64,000 nucleotides of DNA. It comes from Metopolophium dirhodum. Its lineage: Eukaryota; Arthropoda; Insecta; Hemiptera; Aphididae. Below the pieces are notes generated by a model that saw nothing but the letters and a program-made list of their open reading frames with translations, did no database searches and had not been told where the DNA came from. The stretch spans positions 146,960,526-147,024,525 of the forward strand of contig NC_083560.1 in NCBI RefSeq assembly GCF_019925205.1. Direction: 5' to 3'. Positions 40,378 to 53,401 of this stretch are shown here, one piece after another. Numbering within the stretch: the first letter of the stretch is position 1; every line of letters starts with the position of its first letter. The translations under genes and the position numbers were made by a program.

Positions 40378-41016
40378 TTATAATAAATTATAAATTATAA
40401 TAAATAAACAAATAAATTATGAAAATGTCTGATTATTGTTGAAATTTCATTTGCATTTGCAACAACATCAATTATTTCCAAATTAGCATTGCGATATGCT
40501 TGAACGTTTAACGAAAAATATCCTTTGCGGTTCCGGAAACGCTCAGCGGATTCTCCACCTGCAATTCAGAAAGAAAGACCACTAATGTAAAATGTAACTA
40601 TAATTGTAAAAATAAAAATAAATTAATTACATTTATATTGTTAGAAAATTGTGTCTACGGGTGTAATAACTTGTACCTAGTCATAAGAAAAACAGGTTTA
40701 AGTATTAATTATTTTTGTAAATACCTGGTGATTGCCACAACTTCACATGGGTACAGTCAATAGCACCGATGACTCTTGGGAACTTGGCTCTTCTGTAAAA
40801 ATTTAACTGGTTCCGTCTTATTTCCTCTGGTGTTCCAGGAAATTTAATATATTGACTACGCAAGGACGCAATAGTACAACTAACTTTATGCACTATCCGA
40901 TTTACTGTTGAAGAACTAAAGCCACACAGATCTCCTGCAGTGGTTTGAAAGCATCCAGTGGCATAAAATCGTAGAGTGCATAATAACTGGTTAATCGGGC
41001 ATATACAGTTATTTCT
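40378..41016 (-). mobile_element. Harbinger-derived 639-bp insert, copy 4
   Basis: First insert after the 20.6-kb gap, with the same breakpoints. Variant set: t at 40446, c at 40567, c at 40682, a at 40700. The left flank still has ttattcgtcaac, as in copies 1-3. The right flank is attatgtttttattaatttg with accctataaatg, a combination shared by copies 4-10. Confidence 0.85.
40395..41016 (-). pseudogene. Harbinger transposase fragment, copy 4
   Basis: Exon 1 40725-41016, intron 40559-40724, exon 2 40395-40558. In exon 2 the base at 40446 makes codon 37 Glu (GAA) rather than the Asp (GAT) of copies 1-3, beyond the part that resembles the family. Exon 1 is unchanged. Confidence 0.85.
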
Positions 41017-43152
41017 CTAAAATTTTATTCATCAACAAATTATGTTTTTATTAATTTGAAAAGATGTACCCTATAAATGAACAATGTTAATATAAAGGTA
41101 ATAATTGAGTTCTAAATTCTAGTTTTACCCCAACGCTAAGAAATTTTCAAAAAAGCGTAATTATTGGGTTTTAAAATCTAGTTTTCTGAAAACCTAGTTT
41201 ATTTATAGTGGATAAGTGTATTCGCAATTGACTAAAATTGTATTCATCAACAAATTATGTTTTTTATTAATTTGAAAAGATGTACCCCAACGCTAAGAAA
41301 TTTTCACATAAGCGTAATTATTGGGTTTTAAACTCTAGTTTTCTGAAAACCTAGTTTATTTATAGTGGATAAGTGTATTTGCAATTGACTAAAATGTTAT
41401 TCATCAACAAATTATGTTTTTATTAATTTGAAAAGATGTACCCTATCAATGAATAATGTTAATATAAAGGTAATAATTGAGTTCTAAATTCTAGTTATTT
41501 CTTCTACTAATCCATCTATAGGTGACTAATGTATTAACAATTGACTTAAGTCTTATTCAACAACAAATTATGTTTTTTATTAATTTGAAAAGATGTACCC
41601 TATCAATGAGCAATGTTAATATAAAGGTAATAATTGAGTTCTAAATTCTAGTTTTACCCCAACGCTAAAAAATGTTCATATAAGCGTAAATATTTGGTTT
41701 TATACTCTAGTTTTCTGAAAACCTAGTTTCATTATAGTTGATAAGTGTATTTGCAATTGACTAAAATTGTATTCATCAACAAATTATGTTTTTTATTAAT
41801 TTGAAAAGATGTACCCCAACGCTAAAAAATGTTCATATAAGCGTAATTATTGGGTTGTATACTCTAGTTTTCTGAAAACCTAGTTTATTTATAGTGGATA
41901 AGTGTATTTGAAATTGACTAAAATTTAATTTATCAACAAATTAAATTTTTCTTAATTTGAAAAGATGTACCCAATCAATGAACAATGTTAATATATACGT
42001 AATTATTGAGTTCTAAATTCTAGTTATTTCTTCTACTAATCTATCTATAGGTGACTAATGTATTAGCAATTGACTTAAGTCTTATTCAACAACAAATTAT
42101 GTTTTTTATTAATTTGAAAAGATGTACCCCAACGCTAAGAAATTTTCATATAAGCGTAATTATTGGGTTTTAAACTCTAGTTTCCTGAAAACCTAGTTTA
42201 TTTATAGTGGATAAGTGTATTTGCAATTGACTAAAATGTTATTCATCAACAAATTATGTTTTTATTAATTTGAAAAGATGTACCCTATCAATGAATAATG
42301 TTAATATAAAGGTAATAATTGAGTTCTAAATTCTAGTTATTTCTTCTACTAATCCATCTATAGGTGACTAATGTATTAACAATTGACTTAAGTCTTATTC
42401 AACAACAAATTATGTTTTTTATTAATTTGAAAAGATGTACCCTATCAATGAGCAATGTTAATATAAAGGTAATAATTGAGTTCTAAATTCTAGTTTTACC
42501 CCAACGCTAAAAAATGTTCATATAAGCGTAAATATTTGGTTTTATACTCTAGTTTTCTGAAAACCTAGTTTCATTATAGTTGATAAGTGTATTTGCAATT
42601 GACTAAAATTGTATTCATCAACAAATTATGTTATTTATTAATTTGAAAAGATTTACCCTATCAATGAACAATGTTAATATAAACGTAATTATTGTGTTCT
42701 AAATTCTAGTTATTCCTTCTACTAATCTATTTATAGGTGACCAATGTATTTACAATTGACTAAAGTTTTATTCATCAACAAATTATGTTTTTTATTAATT
42801 TGAAAAGATGTACCCTAACGCAAAAAAATTTTCATATAAGCGTAATTATTGGGTTTGAAACTCTAGATTTCTGAAAACCTAGTTTCTTTGTAGTTGATAA
42901 GTGTATTTTCAATTGACTAAAATTTTATTCATCAACAAATTATGTTTTTTATTAATTTGAAAAGATGTACCCCAACGCTAAGAAATTTTTATATAAGCGT
43001 AATTATTGGGTTTTAAACCCTAGTTTTCTGAAAACCTAGTTTATTTATAGTGGATAAGTGTATTTGCAATTGACTAAAATTTTATTCGTCAACAAATTAT
43101 GTTTTTTATTAATTTGAAAAGATGTACCCTATCAATGAACAATGTTAATATA
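41017..43152 (+). repeat. A/B satellite between inserts 4 and 5
   Basis: Gene-free. It begins with a diverged unit (accctataaatg; then a composite with gaaattttcaaaaaagcg near 41148, unique to insert-flanking units). A B variant with ttaaatttttcttaattt and atatacgtaatt lies near 41940-42000. Confidence 0.95.
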
Positions 43153-43791
43153 TTATAATAAATTATAAATTATAATAAATAAACAAATAAATTATGAAAA
43201 TGTCTGATTATTGTTGAAATTTCATTTGCATTTGCAACAACATCAATTATTTCCAAATTAGCATTGCGATATGCTTGAACGTTTAACGAAAAATATCCTT
43301 TGCGGTTCCGGAAACGCTCAGCGGATTCTCCACCTGCAATTCAGAAAGAAAGACCACTAATGTAAAATGTAACTATAATTGTAAAAATAAAAATAAATTA
43401 ATTACATTTATATTGTTAGAAAATTGTGTCTACGGGTGTAATAACTTGTACCTAGTCATAAGAAAAACAGGTTTAAGTATTAATTATTTTTGTAAATACC
43501 TGGTGATTGCCACAACTTCACATGGGTACAGTCAATAGCACCGATGACTCTTGGGAACTTGGCTCTTCTGTAAAAATTTAACTGGTTCCGTCTTATTTCC
43601 TCTGGTGTTCCAGGAAATTTAATATATTGACTACGCAAGGACGCAATAGTACAACTAACTTTATGCACTATCCGATTTACTGTTGAAGAACTAAAGCCAC
43701 ACAGATCTCCTGCAGTGGTTTGAAAGCATCCAGTGGCATAAAATCGTAGAGTGCATAATAACTGGTTAATCGGGCATATACAGTTATTTCT
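43153..43791 (-). mobile_element. Harbinger-derived 639-bp insert, copy 5
   Basis: Same variant set as copy 4 (t 43221, c 43342, c 43457, a 43475). The cata form at 43457 occurs only in copies 4 and 5, identifying them as closest relatives. Confidence 0.85.
43170..43791 (-). pseudogene. Harbinger transposase fragment, copy 5
   Basis: Exon 1 43500-43791, intron 43334-43499, exon 2 43170-43333. Frame and splice dinucleotides match copy 4. Confidence 0.85.
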
Positions 43792-45927
43792 CTAAAATTT
43801 TATTCATCAACAAATTATGTTTTTATTAATTTGAAAAGATGTACCCTATAAATGAACAATGTTAATATAAAGGTAATAATTGAGTTCTAAATTCTAGTTT
43901 TACCCCAACGCTAAGAAATTTTCAAAAAAGCGTAATTATTGGGTTTTAAAATCTAGTTTTCTGAAAACCTAGTTTATTTATAGTGGATAAGTGTATTCGC
44001 AATTGACTAAAATTGTATTCATCAACAAATTATGTTTTTTATTAATTTGAAAAGATGTACCCCAACGCTAAGAAATTTTCACATAAGCGTAATTATTGGG
44101 TTTTAAACTCTAGTTTTCTGAAAACCTAGTTTATTTATAGTGGATAAGTGTATTTGCAATTGACTAAAATGTTATTCATCAACAAATTATGTTTTTATTA
44201 ATTTGAAAAGATGTACCCTATCAATGAATAATGTTAATATAAAGGTAATAATTGAGTTCTAAATTCTAGTTATTTCTTCTACTAATCCATCTATAGGTGA
44301 CTAATGTATTAACAATTGACTTAAGTCTTATTCAACAACAAATTATGTTTTTTATTAATTTGAAAAGATGTACCCTATCAATGAGCAATGTTAATATAAA
44401 GGTAATAATTGAGTTCTAAATTCTAGTTTTACCCCAACGCTAAAAAATGTTCATATAAGCGTAAATATTTGGTTTTATACTCTAGTTTTCTGAAAACCTA
44501 GTTTCATTATAGTTGATAAGTGTATTTGCAATTGACTAAAATTGTATTCATCAACAAATTATGTTTTTTATTAATTTGAAAAGATGTACCCCAACGCTAA
44601 AAAATGTTCATATAAGCGTAATTATTGGGTTGTATACTCTAGTTTTCTGAAAACCTAGTTTATTTATAGTGGATAAGTGTATTTGAAATTGACTAAAATT
44701 TAATTTATCAACAAATTAAATTTTTCTTAATTTGAAAAGATGTACCCAATCAATGAACAATGTTAATATATACGTAATTATTGAGTTCTAAATTCTAGTT
44801 ATTTCTTCTACTAATCTATCTATAGGTGACTAATGTATTAGCAATTGACTTAAGTCTTATTCAACAACAAATTATGTTTTTTATTAATTTGAAAAGATGT
44901 ACCCCAACGCTAAGAAATTTTCATATAAGCGTAATTATTGGGTTTTAAACTCTAGTTTCCTGAAAACCTAGTTTATTTATAGTGGATAAGTGTATTTGCA
45001 ATTGACTAAAATGTTATTCATCAACAAATTATGTTTTTATTAATTTGAAAAGATGTACCCTATCAATGAATAATGTTAATATAAAGGTAATAATTGAGTT
45101 CTAAATTCTAGTTATTTCTTCTACTAATCCATCTATAGGTGACTAATGTATTAACAATTGACTTAAGTCTTATTCAACAACAAATTATGTTTTTTATTAA
45201 TTTGAAAAGATGTACCCTATCAATGAGCAATGTTAATATAAAGGTAATAATTGAGTTCTAAATTCTAGTTTTACCCCAACGCTAAAAAATGTTCATATAA
45301 GCGTAAATATTTGGTTTTATACTCTAGTTTTCTGAAAACCTAGTTTCATTATAGTTGATAAGTGTATTTGCAATTGACTAAAATTGTATTCATCAACAAA
45401 TTATGTTATTTATTAATTTGAAAAGATTTACCCTATCAATGAACAATGTTAATATAAACGTAATTATTGTGTTCTAAATTCTAGTTATTCCTTCTACTAA
45501 TCTATTTATAGGTGACCAATGTATTTACAATTGACTAAAGTTTTATTCATCAACAAATTATGTTTTTTATTAATTTGAAAAGATGTACCCTAACGCAAAA
45601 AAATTTTCATATAAGCGTAATTATTGGGTTTGAAACTCTAGATTTCTGAAAACCTAGTTTCTTTGTAGTTGATAAGTGTATTTTCAATTGACTAAAATTT
45701 TATTCATCAACAAATTATGTTTTTTATTAATTTGAAAAGATGTACCCCAACGCTAAGAAATTTTTATATAAGCGTAATTATTGGGTTTTAAACCCTAGTT
45801 TTCTGAAAACCTAGTTTATTTATAGTGGATAAGTGTATTTGCAATTGACTAAAATTTTATTCGTCAACAAATTATGTTTTTTATTAATTTGAAAAGATGT
45901 ACCCTATCAATGAACAATGTTAATATA
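43792..45927 (+). repeat. A/B satellite between inserts 5 and 6
   Basis: Repeats 41017-43152 at an offset of 2775. No gene and no new element is visible. Confidence 0.95.
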
Positions 45928-46566
45928 TTATAATAAATTATAAATTATAATAAATAAACAAATAAATTATGAAAATGTCTGATTATTGTTGAAATTTCAT
46001 TTGCATTTGCAACAACATCAATTATTTCCAAATTAGCATTGCGATATGCTTGAACGTTTAACGAAAAATATCCTTTGCGGTTCCGGAAACGCTCAGCGGA
46101 TTCTCCACCTGCAATTCAGAAAGAAAGACCACTAATGTAAAATGTAACTATAATTGTAAAAATAAAAATAAATTAATTACATTTATATTGTTAGAAAATT
46201 GTGTCTACGGGTGTAATAACTTGTACCTAGTAATAAGAAAAACAGGTTTAAGTATTAATTATTTTTGTAAATACCTGGTGATTGCCACAACTTCACATGG
46301 GTACAGTCAATAGCACCGATGACTCTTGGGAACTTGGCTCTTCTGTAAAAATTTAACTGGTTCCGTCTTATTTCCTCTGGTGTTCCAGGAAATTTAATAT
46401 ATTGACTACGCAAGGACGCAATAGTACAACTAACTTTATGCACTATCCGATTTACTGTTGAAGAACTAAAGCCACACAGATCTCCTGCAGTGGTTTGAAA
46501 GCATCCAGTGGCATAAAATCGTAGAGTGCATAATAACTGGTTAATCGGGCATATACAGTTATTTCT
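45928..46566 (-). mobile_element. Harbinger-derived 639-bp insert, copy 6
   Basis: An intermediate variant set: t 45996, c 46117, a 46232, a 46250. It shares the last base with copies 4-5 but not the c at the third site. The left flank is of the ttattcgtcaac type. Confidence 0.85.
45945..46566 (-). pseudogene. Harbinger transposase fragment, copy 6
   Basis: Exon 1 46275-46566, intron 46109-46274, exon 2 45945-46108. No frame-breaking change is seen. Confidence 0.85.
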
Positions 46567-49500
46567 CTAAAATTTTATTCATCAACAAATTATGTTTTTA
46601 TTAATTTGAAAAGATGTACCCTATAAATGAACAATGTTAATATAAAGGTAATAATTGAGTTCTAAATTCTAGTTTTACCCCAACGCTAAGAAATTTTCAA
46701 AAAAGCGTAATTATTGGGTTTTAAAATCTAGTTTTCTGAAAACCTAGTTTATTTATAGTGGATAAGTGTATTCGCAATTGACTAAAATTGTATTCATCAA
46801 CAAATTATGTTTTTTATTAATTTGAAAAGATGTACCCCAACGCTAAGAAATTTTCACATAAGCGTAATTATTGGGTTTTAAACTCTAGTTTTCTGAAAAC
46901 CTAGTTTATTTATAGTGGATAAGTGTATTTGCAATTGACTAAAATTTTATTCATCAACAAATTATGGTTTTTATTAATTTGAAAAGATGTACCCCAACGC
47001 TAAGAAATTTTCATATAAGCGTAATTATTGGGTTTTAAACTCTAGTTTCCTGAAAACCTAGTTTATTTATAGTGGATAAGTGTATTTGCAATTGACTAAA
47101 ATGTTATTCATCAACAAATTATGTTTTTATTAATTTGAAAAGATGTACCCTATCAATGAATAATGTTAATATAAAGGTAATAATTGAGTTCTAAATTCTA
47201 GTTATTTCTTCTACTAATCCATCTATAGGTGACTAATGTATTAACAATTGACTTAAGTCTTATTCAACAACAAATTATGTTTTTTATTTATTTGAAAAGA
47301 TGTACCCTATCAATGAGCAATGTTAATATAAAGGTAATAATTGAGTTCTAAATTCTAGTTTTACCCCAACGCTAAAAAATGTTCATATAAGCGTAAATAT
47401 TTGGTTTTATACTCTAGTTTTCTGAAAACCTAGTTTCATTATAGTTGATAAGTGTATTTGCAATTGACTAAAATTGTATTCATCAACAAATTATGTTTTT
47501 TTTTAATTTGAAATGTTTACCCCAACACTAAAAAATGTTCATATTTGCGCAATTATTTGGTTTTAAACTCTAGTTTTCTGATAACCTAGTTTATTTATAG
47601 TGAATAAAAGTATTTGCAATTGACTAAAGTTTTATTCATCAACAAATTATGTTTTTTATTAATTTGAAAAGATGTACCCCAACGCTAAAAAATGTTCATA
47701 TAAGCGTAATTATTGGGTTTTAAACTCTAGTTTTCTGAAAACCTAGTTTATTTATAGTGGATAAGTGTATTTGCAATTGACTCAAATTTAATTTATCAAC
47801 AAATTATGTTTTTAATAATTTGAAAAGATGTACCCTATCAATGAACAATGTCAATATAAACGTAATTATTGAGTTCTAAATTCTAGTTTTACCCCAACGC
47901 TAAAAAATGTTCATATAAGCATAATTATTTGGTTTTATACTCTAGTTTTCTGAAAACCTAGTTCCATTATAGTTGATAAGTGTATTTGCAATTGACTAAA
48001 GTTTTATTCATCAACAAATTATGTTTTTTTTTAATTTGAAATGCTGTACCCCAACACTAAAAAATGTTCATATTTGCGCAATTATTTGGTTTTAAACTCT
48101 AGTTTTCTGATAACCTAGTTTATTTATAGTGAATAAAAGTATATTTTGCAATTGACTAAAGTTTTATTCATCAACAAATTATGTTTTTATTAATTTGAAA
48201 AGATGTACCATATCAATGAATAATGTTAATATAAAGGTAATAATTGAGTTCTAAATTCTAGTTATTTCTTCTACTAATCCATCTATAGGTGACTAATGTA
48301 TTAACAATTGACTTAAGTCTTATTCAACAACAAATTATGTTTTTTATTAATTTGAAAAGATGTACCCTATCAATGAGCAATGTTAATATAAAGGTAATAA
48401 TTGAGTTCTAAATTCTAGTTTTACCCCAACGCTAAAAAATGTTCATATAAGCGTAAATATTTGGTTTTATACTCTAGTTTTCTGAAAACCTAGTTTCATT
48501 ATAGTTGATAAGTGTATTTGCAATTGACTAAAATTGTATTCATCAACAAATTATGTTATTTATTAATTTGAAAAGATTTACCCTATCAATGAACAATGTT
48601 AATATAAACGTAATTATTGTGTTCTAAATTCTAGTTATTCCTTCTACTAATCTATTTATAGGTGACCAATGTATTTACAATTGACTAAAGTTTTATTCAT
48701 CAACAAATTATGTTTTTTATTAATTTGAAAAGATGTACCCCAACGCTAAAAAATGTTCATATAAGCGTAATTATTGGGTTTTAAACTCTAGTTTTCTGAA
48801 AACCTAGTTTATTTATAGTGGATAAGTGTATTTGCAATTGACTCAAATTTAATTTATCAACAAATTATGTTTTTAATAATTTGAAAAGATGTACCCTATC
48901 AATGAACAATGTCAATATAAACGTAATTATTGAGTTCTAAATTTTAGTTTTACCCCAACGCTAAAAAATGTTCATATAAGCATAATTATTTGGTTTTATA
49001 CTCTAGTTTTCTGAAAACCTAGTTCCATTATAGTTGATAAGTGTATTTGCAATTGACTAAAGTTTTATTCATCAACAAATTATGTTTTTTTTTAATTTGA
49101 AATGCTGTACCCCAACACTAAAAAATGTTCATATTTGCGCAATTATTTGGTTTTAAACTCTAGTTTTCTGATAACCTAGTTTATTTATAGTGAATAAAAG
49201 TATATTTTGCAATTGACTAAAGTTTTATTCATCAAAAAAATATGTTTTTTATTAATTTGAAATGCTGTACTCCAACACTAAATAATTTTCATATAAGCGT
49301 AATTATTTGGTTTTATACTCTAGTTTTCTGAAAACCTAGTTTCATTATAGTTGATAAGTGTATTTGCAATTGACTAAAGTTTTATTCATCAACAAATTAT
49401 GTTTTTTATTAATTTGAAAAGATGTACCCCAACGCTAAAAAATGTTCATATAAGCGTAATTATTGTGTTTTAAACTCTAGTTTTCTGAAAACCTAGTTTA

Positions 49501-49609
49501 TTTATAGTGGATAAGTGTATTTGCAATTGACTAAAATTTAATTCATCAACAAATTATGTTTTTTATTAATTTGAAAAGATGTACCCTATCAATGAACAAT
49601 GTTAATATA
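46567..49609 (+). repeat. A/B satellite between inserts 6 and 7
   Basis: Gene-free. It includes gtttttttttaatttgaaatg A units with tttgcgcaatt and gaataaaagtat (near 47500, 48020, 49085), a variant with aagtatattttgcaattg (48140, 49200), and gtactccaacactaaataattt (49268). The spacing from insert 6 to insert 7 is 3682 bp, used once in this window. Confidence 0.95.
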
Positions 49610-50248
49610 TTATAATAAATTATAAATTATAATAAATAAACAAATAAATTATGAAAATGTCTGATTATTGTTGAAATTTCATTTGCATTTGCAACAACAT
49701 CAATTATTTCCAAATTAGCATTGCGATATGCTTGAACGTTTAACGAAAAATATCCTTTGCGGTTCCGGAAACGCTCAGCGGATTCTCCACCTGCAATTAA
49801 GAAAGAAAGACCACTAATGTAAAATGTAACTATAATTGTAAAAATAAAAATAAATTAATTACATTTATATTGTTAGAAAATTGTGTCTACGGGTGTAATA
49901 ACTTGTACCTAGTAATAAGAAAAACAGGTTTGAGTATTAATTATTTTTGTAAATACCTGGTGATTGCCACAACTTCACATGGGTACAGTCAATAGCACCG
50001 ATGACTCTTGGGAACTTGGCTCTTCTGTAAAAATTTAACTGGTTCCGTCTTATTTCCTCTGGTGTTCCAGGAAATTTAATATATTGACTACGCAAGGACG
50101 CAATAGTACAACTAACTTTATGCACTATCCGATTTACTGTTGAAGAACTAAAGCCACACAGATCTCCTGCAGTGGTTTGAAAGCATCCAGTGGCATAAAA
50201 TCGTAGAGTGCATAATAACTGGTTAATCGGGCATATACAGTTATTTCT
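49610..50248 (-). mobile_element. Harbinger-derived 639-bp insert, copy 7
   Basis: Variant set t 49678, a 49799, a 49914, g 49932, shared with copies 8-10. The left flank changes to aatttaattcatcaacaaatt (no cgtcaac), while the right flank stays of the copies 4-6 type (accctataaatg, gaaattttcaaaaaagcg). Confidence 0.85.
49627..50248 (-). pseudogene. Harbinger transposase fragment, copy 7
   Basis: Exon 1 49957-50248, intron 49791-49956, exon 2 49627-49790. The acceptor tract reads TTTCTTTCTTAATTGCAG because of the base at 49799. The AG is kept and the pyrimidine tract is slightly richer. Confidence 0.85.
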
Positions 50249-52762
50249 CTAAAATTTTATTCATCAACAAATTATGTTTTTATTAATTTGAAAAGATGTA
50301 CCCTATAAATGAACAATGTTAATATAAAGGTAATAATTGAGTTCTAAATTCTAGTTTTACCCCAACGCTAAGAAATTTTCAAAAAAGCGTAATTATTGGG
50401 TTTTAAAATCTAGTTTTCTGAAAACCTAGTTTATTTATAGTGGATAAGTGTATTCGCAATTGACTAAAATTGTATTCATCAACAAATTATGTTTTTTATT
50501 AATTTGAAAAGATGTACCCCAACGCTAAGAAATTTTCACATAAGCGTAATTATTGGGTTTTAAACTCTAGTTTTCTGAAAACCTAGTTTATTTATAGTGG
50601 ATAAGTGTATTTGCAATTGACTAAAATTTTATTCATCAACAAATTATGGTTTTTATTAATTTGAAAAGATGTACCCCAACGCTAAGAAATTTTCATATAA
50701 GCGTAATTATTGGGTTTTAAACTCTAGTTTCCTGAAAACCTAGTTTATTCATAGTGGATAAGTGTATTTGCAATTGACTAAAATGTTATTCATCAACAAA
50801 TTATGTTTTTATTAATTTGAAAAGATGTACCCTATCAATGAGCAATGTTAATATAAAGGTAATAATTGAGTTCTAAATTCTAGTTTTACCCCAACGCTAA
50901 AAAATGTTCATATAAGCGTAAATATTTGGTTTTATACTCTAGTTTTCTGAAAACCTAGTTTCATTATAGTTGATAAGTGTATTTGCAATTGACTAAAATT
51001 GTATTCATCAACAAATTATGTTTTTTTTTAATTTGAAATGTTTACCCCAACACTAAAAAATGTTCATATTTGCGCAATTATTTGGTTTTAAACTCTAGTT
51101 TTCTGATAACCTAGTTTATTTATAGTGAATAAAAGTATTTACAATTGACTAAAGTTTTATTCATCAACAAATTATGTTTTTTATTAATTTGAAAAGATGT
51201 ACCCCAACGCTAAAAAATGTTCATATAAGCGTAATTATTGGGTTTTAAACTCTAGTTTTCTGAAAACCTAGTTTATTTATAGTGGATAAGTGTATTTGCA
51301 ATTGACTCAAATTTAATTTATCAACAAATTATGTTTTTAATAATTTGAAAAGATGTACCCTATCAATGAACAATGTCAATATAAACGTAATTATTGAGTT
51401 CTAAATTTTAGTTTTACCCCAACGCTAAAAAATGTTCATATAAGCATAATTATTTGGTTTTATACTCTAGTTTTCTGAAAACCTAGTTCCATTATAGTTG
51501 ATAAGTGTATTTGCAATTGACTAAAGTTTTATTCATCAACAAATTATGTTTTTTTTTAATTTGAAATGCTGTACCCCAACACTAAAAAATGTTCATATTT
51601 GCGCAATTATTTGGTTTTAAACTCTAGTTTTCTGATAACCTAGTTTATTTATAGTGAATAAAAGTATATTTTGCAATTGACTAAAGTTTTATTCATCAAA
51701 AAAATATGTTTTTTATTAATTTGAAATGCTGTACTCCAACACTAAATAATTTTCATATAAGCGTAATTATTTGGTTTTATACTCTAGTTTTCTGAAAACC
51801 TAGTTTCATTATAGTTGATAAGTGTATTTGCAATTGACTAAAGTTTTATTCATCAACAAATTATGTTTTTTATTAATTTGAAAAGATGTACCCCAACGCT
51901 AAAAAATGTTCATATAAGCGTAATTATTGGGTTTTAAACTCTAGTTTTCTGAAAACCTAGTTTATTTATAGTGGATAAGTGTATTTGCAATTGACTCAAA
52001 TTTAATTTATCAACAAATTATGTTTTTAATAATTTGAAAAGATGTACCCTATCAATGAACAATGTCAATATAAACGTAATTATTGAGTTCTAAATTTTAG
52101 TTTTACCCCAACGCTAAAAAATGTTCATATAAGCATAATTATTTGGTTTTATACTCTAGTTTTCTGAAAACCTAGTTCCATTATAGTTGATAAGTGTATT
52201 TGCAATTGACTAAAGTTTTATTCATCAACAAATTATGTTTTTTTTTAATTTGAAATGCTGTACCCCAACACTAAAAAATGTTCATATTTGCGCAATTATT
52301 TGGTTTTAAACTCTAGTTTTCTGATAACCTAGTTTATTTATAGTGAATAAAAGTATATTTTGCAATTGACTAAAGTTTTATTCATCAAAAAAATATGTTT
52401 TTTATTAATTTGAAATGCTGTACTCCAACACTAAATAATTTTCATATAAGCGTAATTATTTGGTTTTATACTCTAGTTTTCTGAAAACCTAGTTTCATTA
52501 TAGTTGATAAGTGTATTTGCAATTGACTAAAGTTTTATTCATCAACAAATTATGTTTTTTATTAATTTGAAAAGATGTACCCCAACGCTAAAAAATGTTC
52601 ATATAAGCGTAATTATTGTGTTTTAAACTCTAGTTTTCTGAAAACCTAGTTTATTTATAGTGGATAAGTGTATTTGCAATTGACTAAAATTTAATTCATC
52701 AACAAATTATGTTTTTTATTAATTTGAAAAGATGTACCCTATCAATGAACAATGTTAATATA
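50249..52762 (+). repeat. A/B satellite between inserts 7 and 8
   Basis: Gene-free. It contains a 689-bp tandem duplication (51199-51887, 51888-52576). Compared with the segment after insert 6 it lacks the gaataatg B monomer next to gagcaatg (50820 here, 47140-47310 there). Confidence 0.95.
51199..52576 (+). repeat. 689-bp tandem duplication (two copies)
   Basis: gtaccccaacgctaaaaaatg at 51199 restarts at 51888, and tccaacactaaataattt at 51735 recurs at 52424, both 689 bp apart. Each copy runs through A, truncated-B/A with gcataattattt and ctagttccatta, the tttgcgcaatt A variant, and the gtactccaac A variant. Confidence 0.85.
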
Positions 52763-53401
52763 TTATAATAAATTATAAATTATAATAAATAAACAAATAA
52801 ATTATGAAAATGTCTGATTATTGTTGAAATTTCATTTGCATTTGCAACAACATCAATTATTTCCAAATTAGCATTGCGATATGCTTGAACGTTTAACGAA
52901 AAATATCCTTTGCGGTTCCGGAAACGCTCAGCGGATTCTCCACCTGCAATTAAGAAAGAAAGACCACTAATGTAAAATGTAACTATAATTGTAAAAATAA
53001 AAATAAATTAATTACATTTATATTGTTAGAAAATTGTGTCTACGGGTGTAATAACTTGTACCTAGTAATAAGAAAAACAGGTTTGAGTATTAATTATTTT
53101 TGTAAATACCTGGTGATTGCCACAACTTCACATGGGTACAGTCAATAGCACCGATGACTCTTGGGAACTTGGCTCTTCTGTAAAAATTTAACTGGTTCCG
53201 TCTTATTTCCTCTGGTGTTCCAGGAAATTTAATATATTGACTACGCAAGGACGCAATAGTACAACTAACTTTATGCACTATCCGATTTACTGTTGAAGAA
53301 CTAAAGCCACACAGATCTCCTGCAGTGGTTTGAAAGCATCCAGTGGCATAAAATCGTAGAGTGCATAATAACTGGTTAATCGGGCATATACAGTTATTTC
53401 T
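52763..53401 (-). mobile_element. Harbinger-derived 639-bp insert, copy 8
   Basis: Variant set as copy 7 (t 52831, a 52952, a 53067, g 53085), and the left flank has aatttaattcatcaac. It lies 3153 bp after copy 7. Confidence 0.85.
52780..53401 (-). pseudogene. Harbinger transposase fragment, copy 8
   Basis: Exon 1 53110-53401, intron 52944-53109, exon 2 52780-52943. Sequence matches copy 7 as far as read. Confidence 0.85.

Larger units (their letters stand above)
39780..42554 (+). repeat. 2775-bp higher-order unit containing insert 4
   Basis: tcattatagttgataag at 39796 recurs at 42571, and the inserts at 40378, 43153 and 45928 are 2775 bp apart. To the left, gtgttttaaactc (39763) and ttggttttatactc (42538) differ, placing the edge near 39780. 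Inside, an 842-bp offset repeats aaaatgttattcatcaac (near 41390 and 42232). Private variants are gaaaaggtgtacccta at 40028 and gaaataatg/gagcaatg B units. Confidence 0.8.
42555..45329 (+). repeat. 2775-bp higher-order unit containing insert 5
   Basis: Second tandem copy. It has accctaacgc preceded by gatg where the first unit has gaaaaggtg. The two units appear nearly identical by eye across satellite and insert. Confidence 0.8.
45330..46940 (+). repeat. Partial third 2775-bp unit containing insert 6
   Basis: It follows the 2775-bp pattern until about 46940. There aaaattttattcatc and attatggtttttatt appear instead of aaaatgttattcatc, and the array passes into the arrangement seen after inserts 7 and 9. 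Confidence 0.75.
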
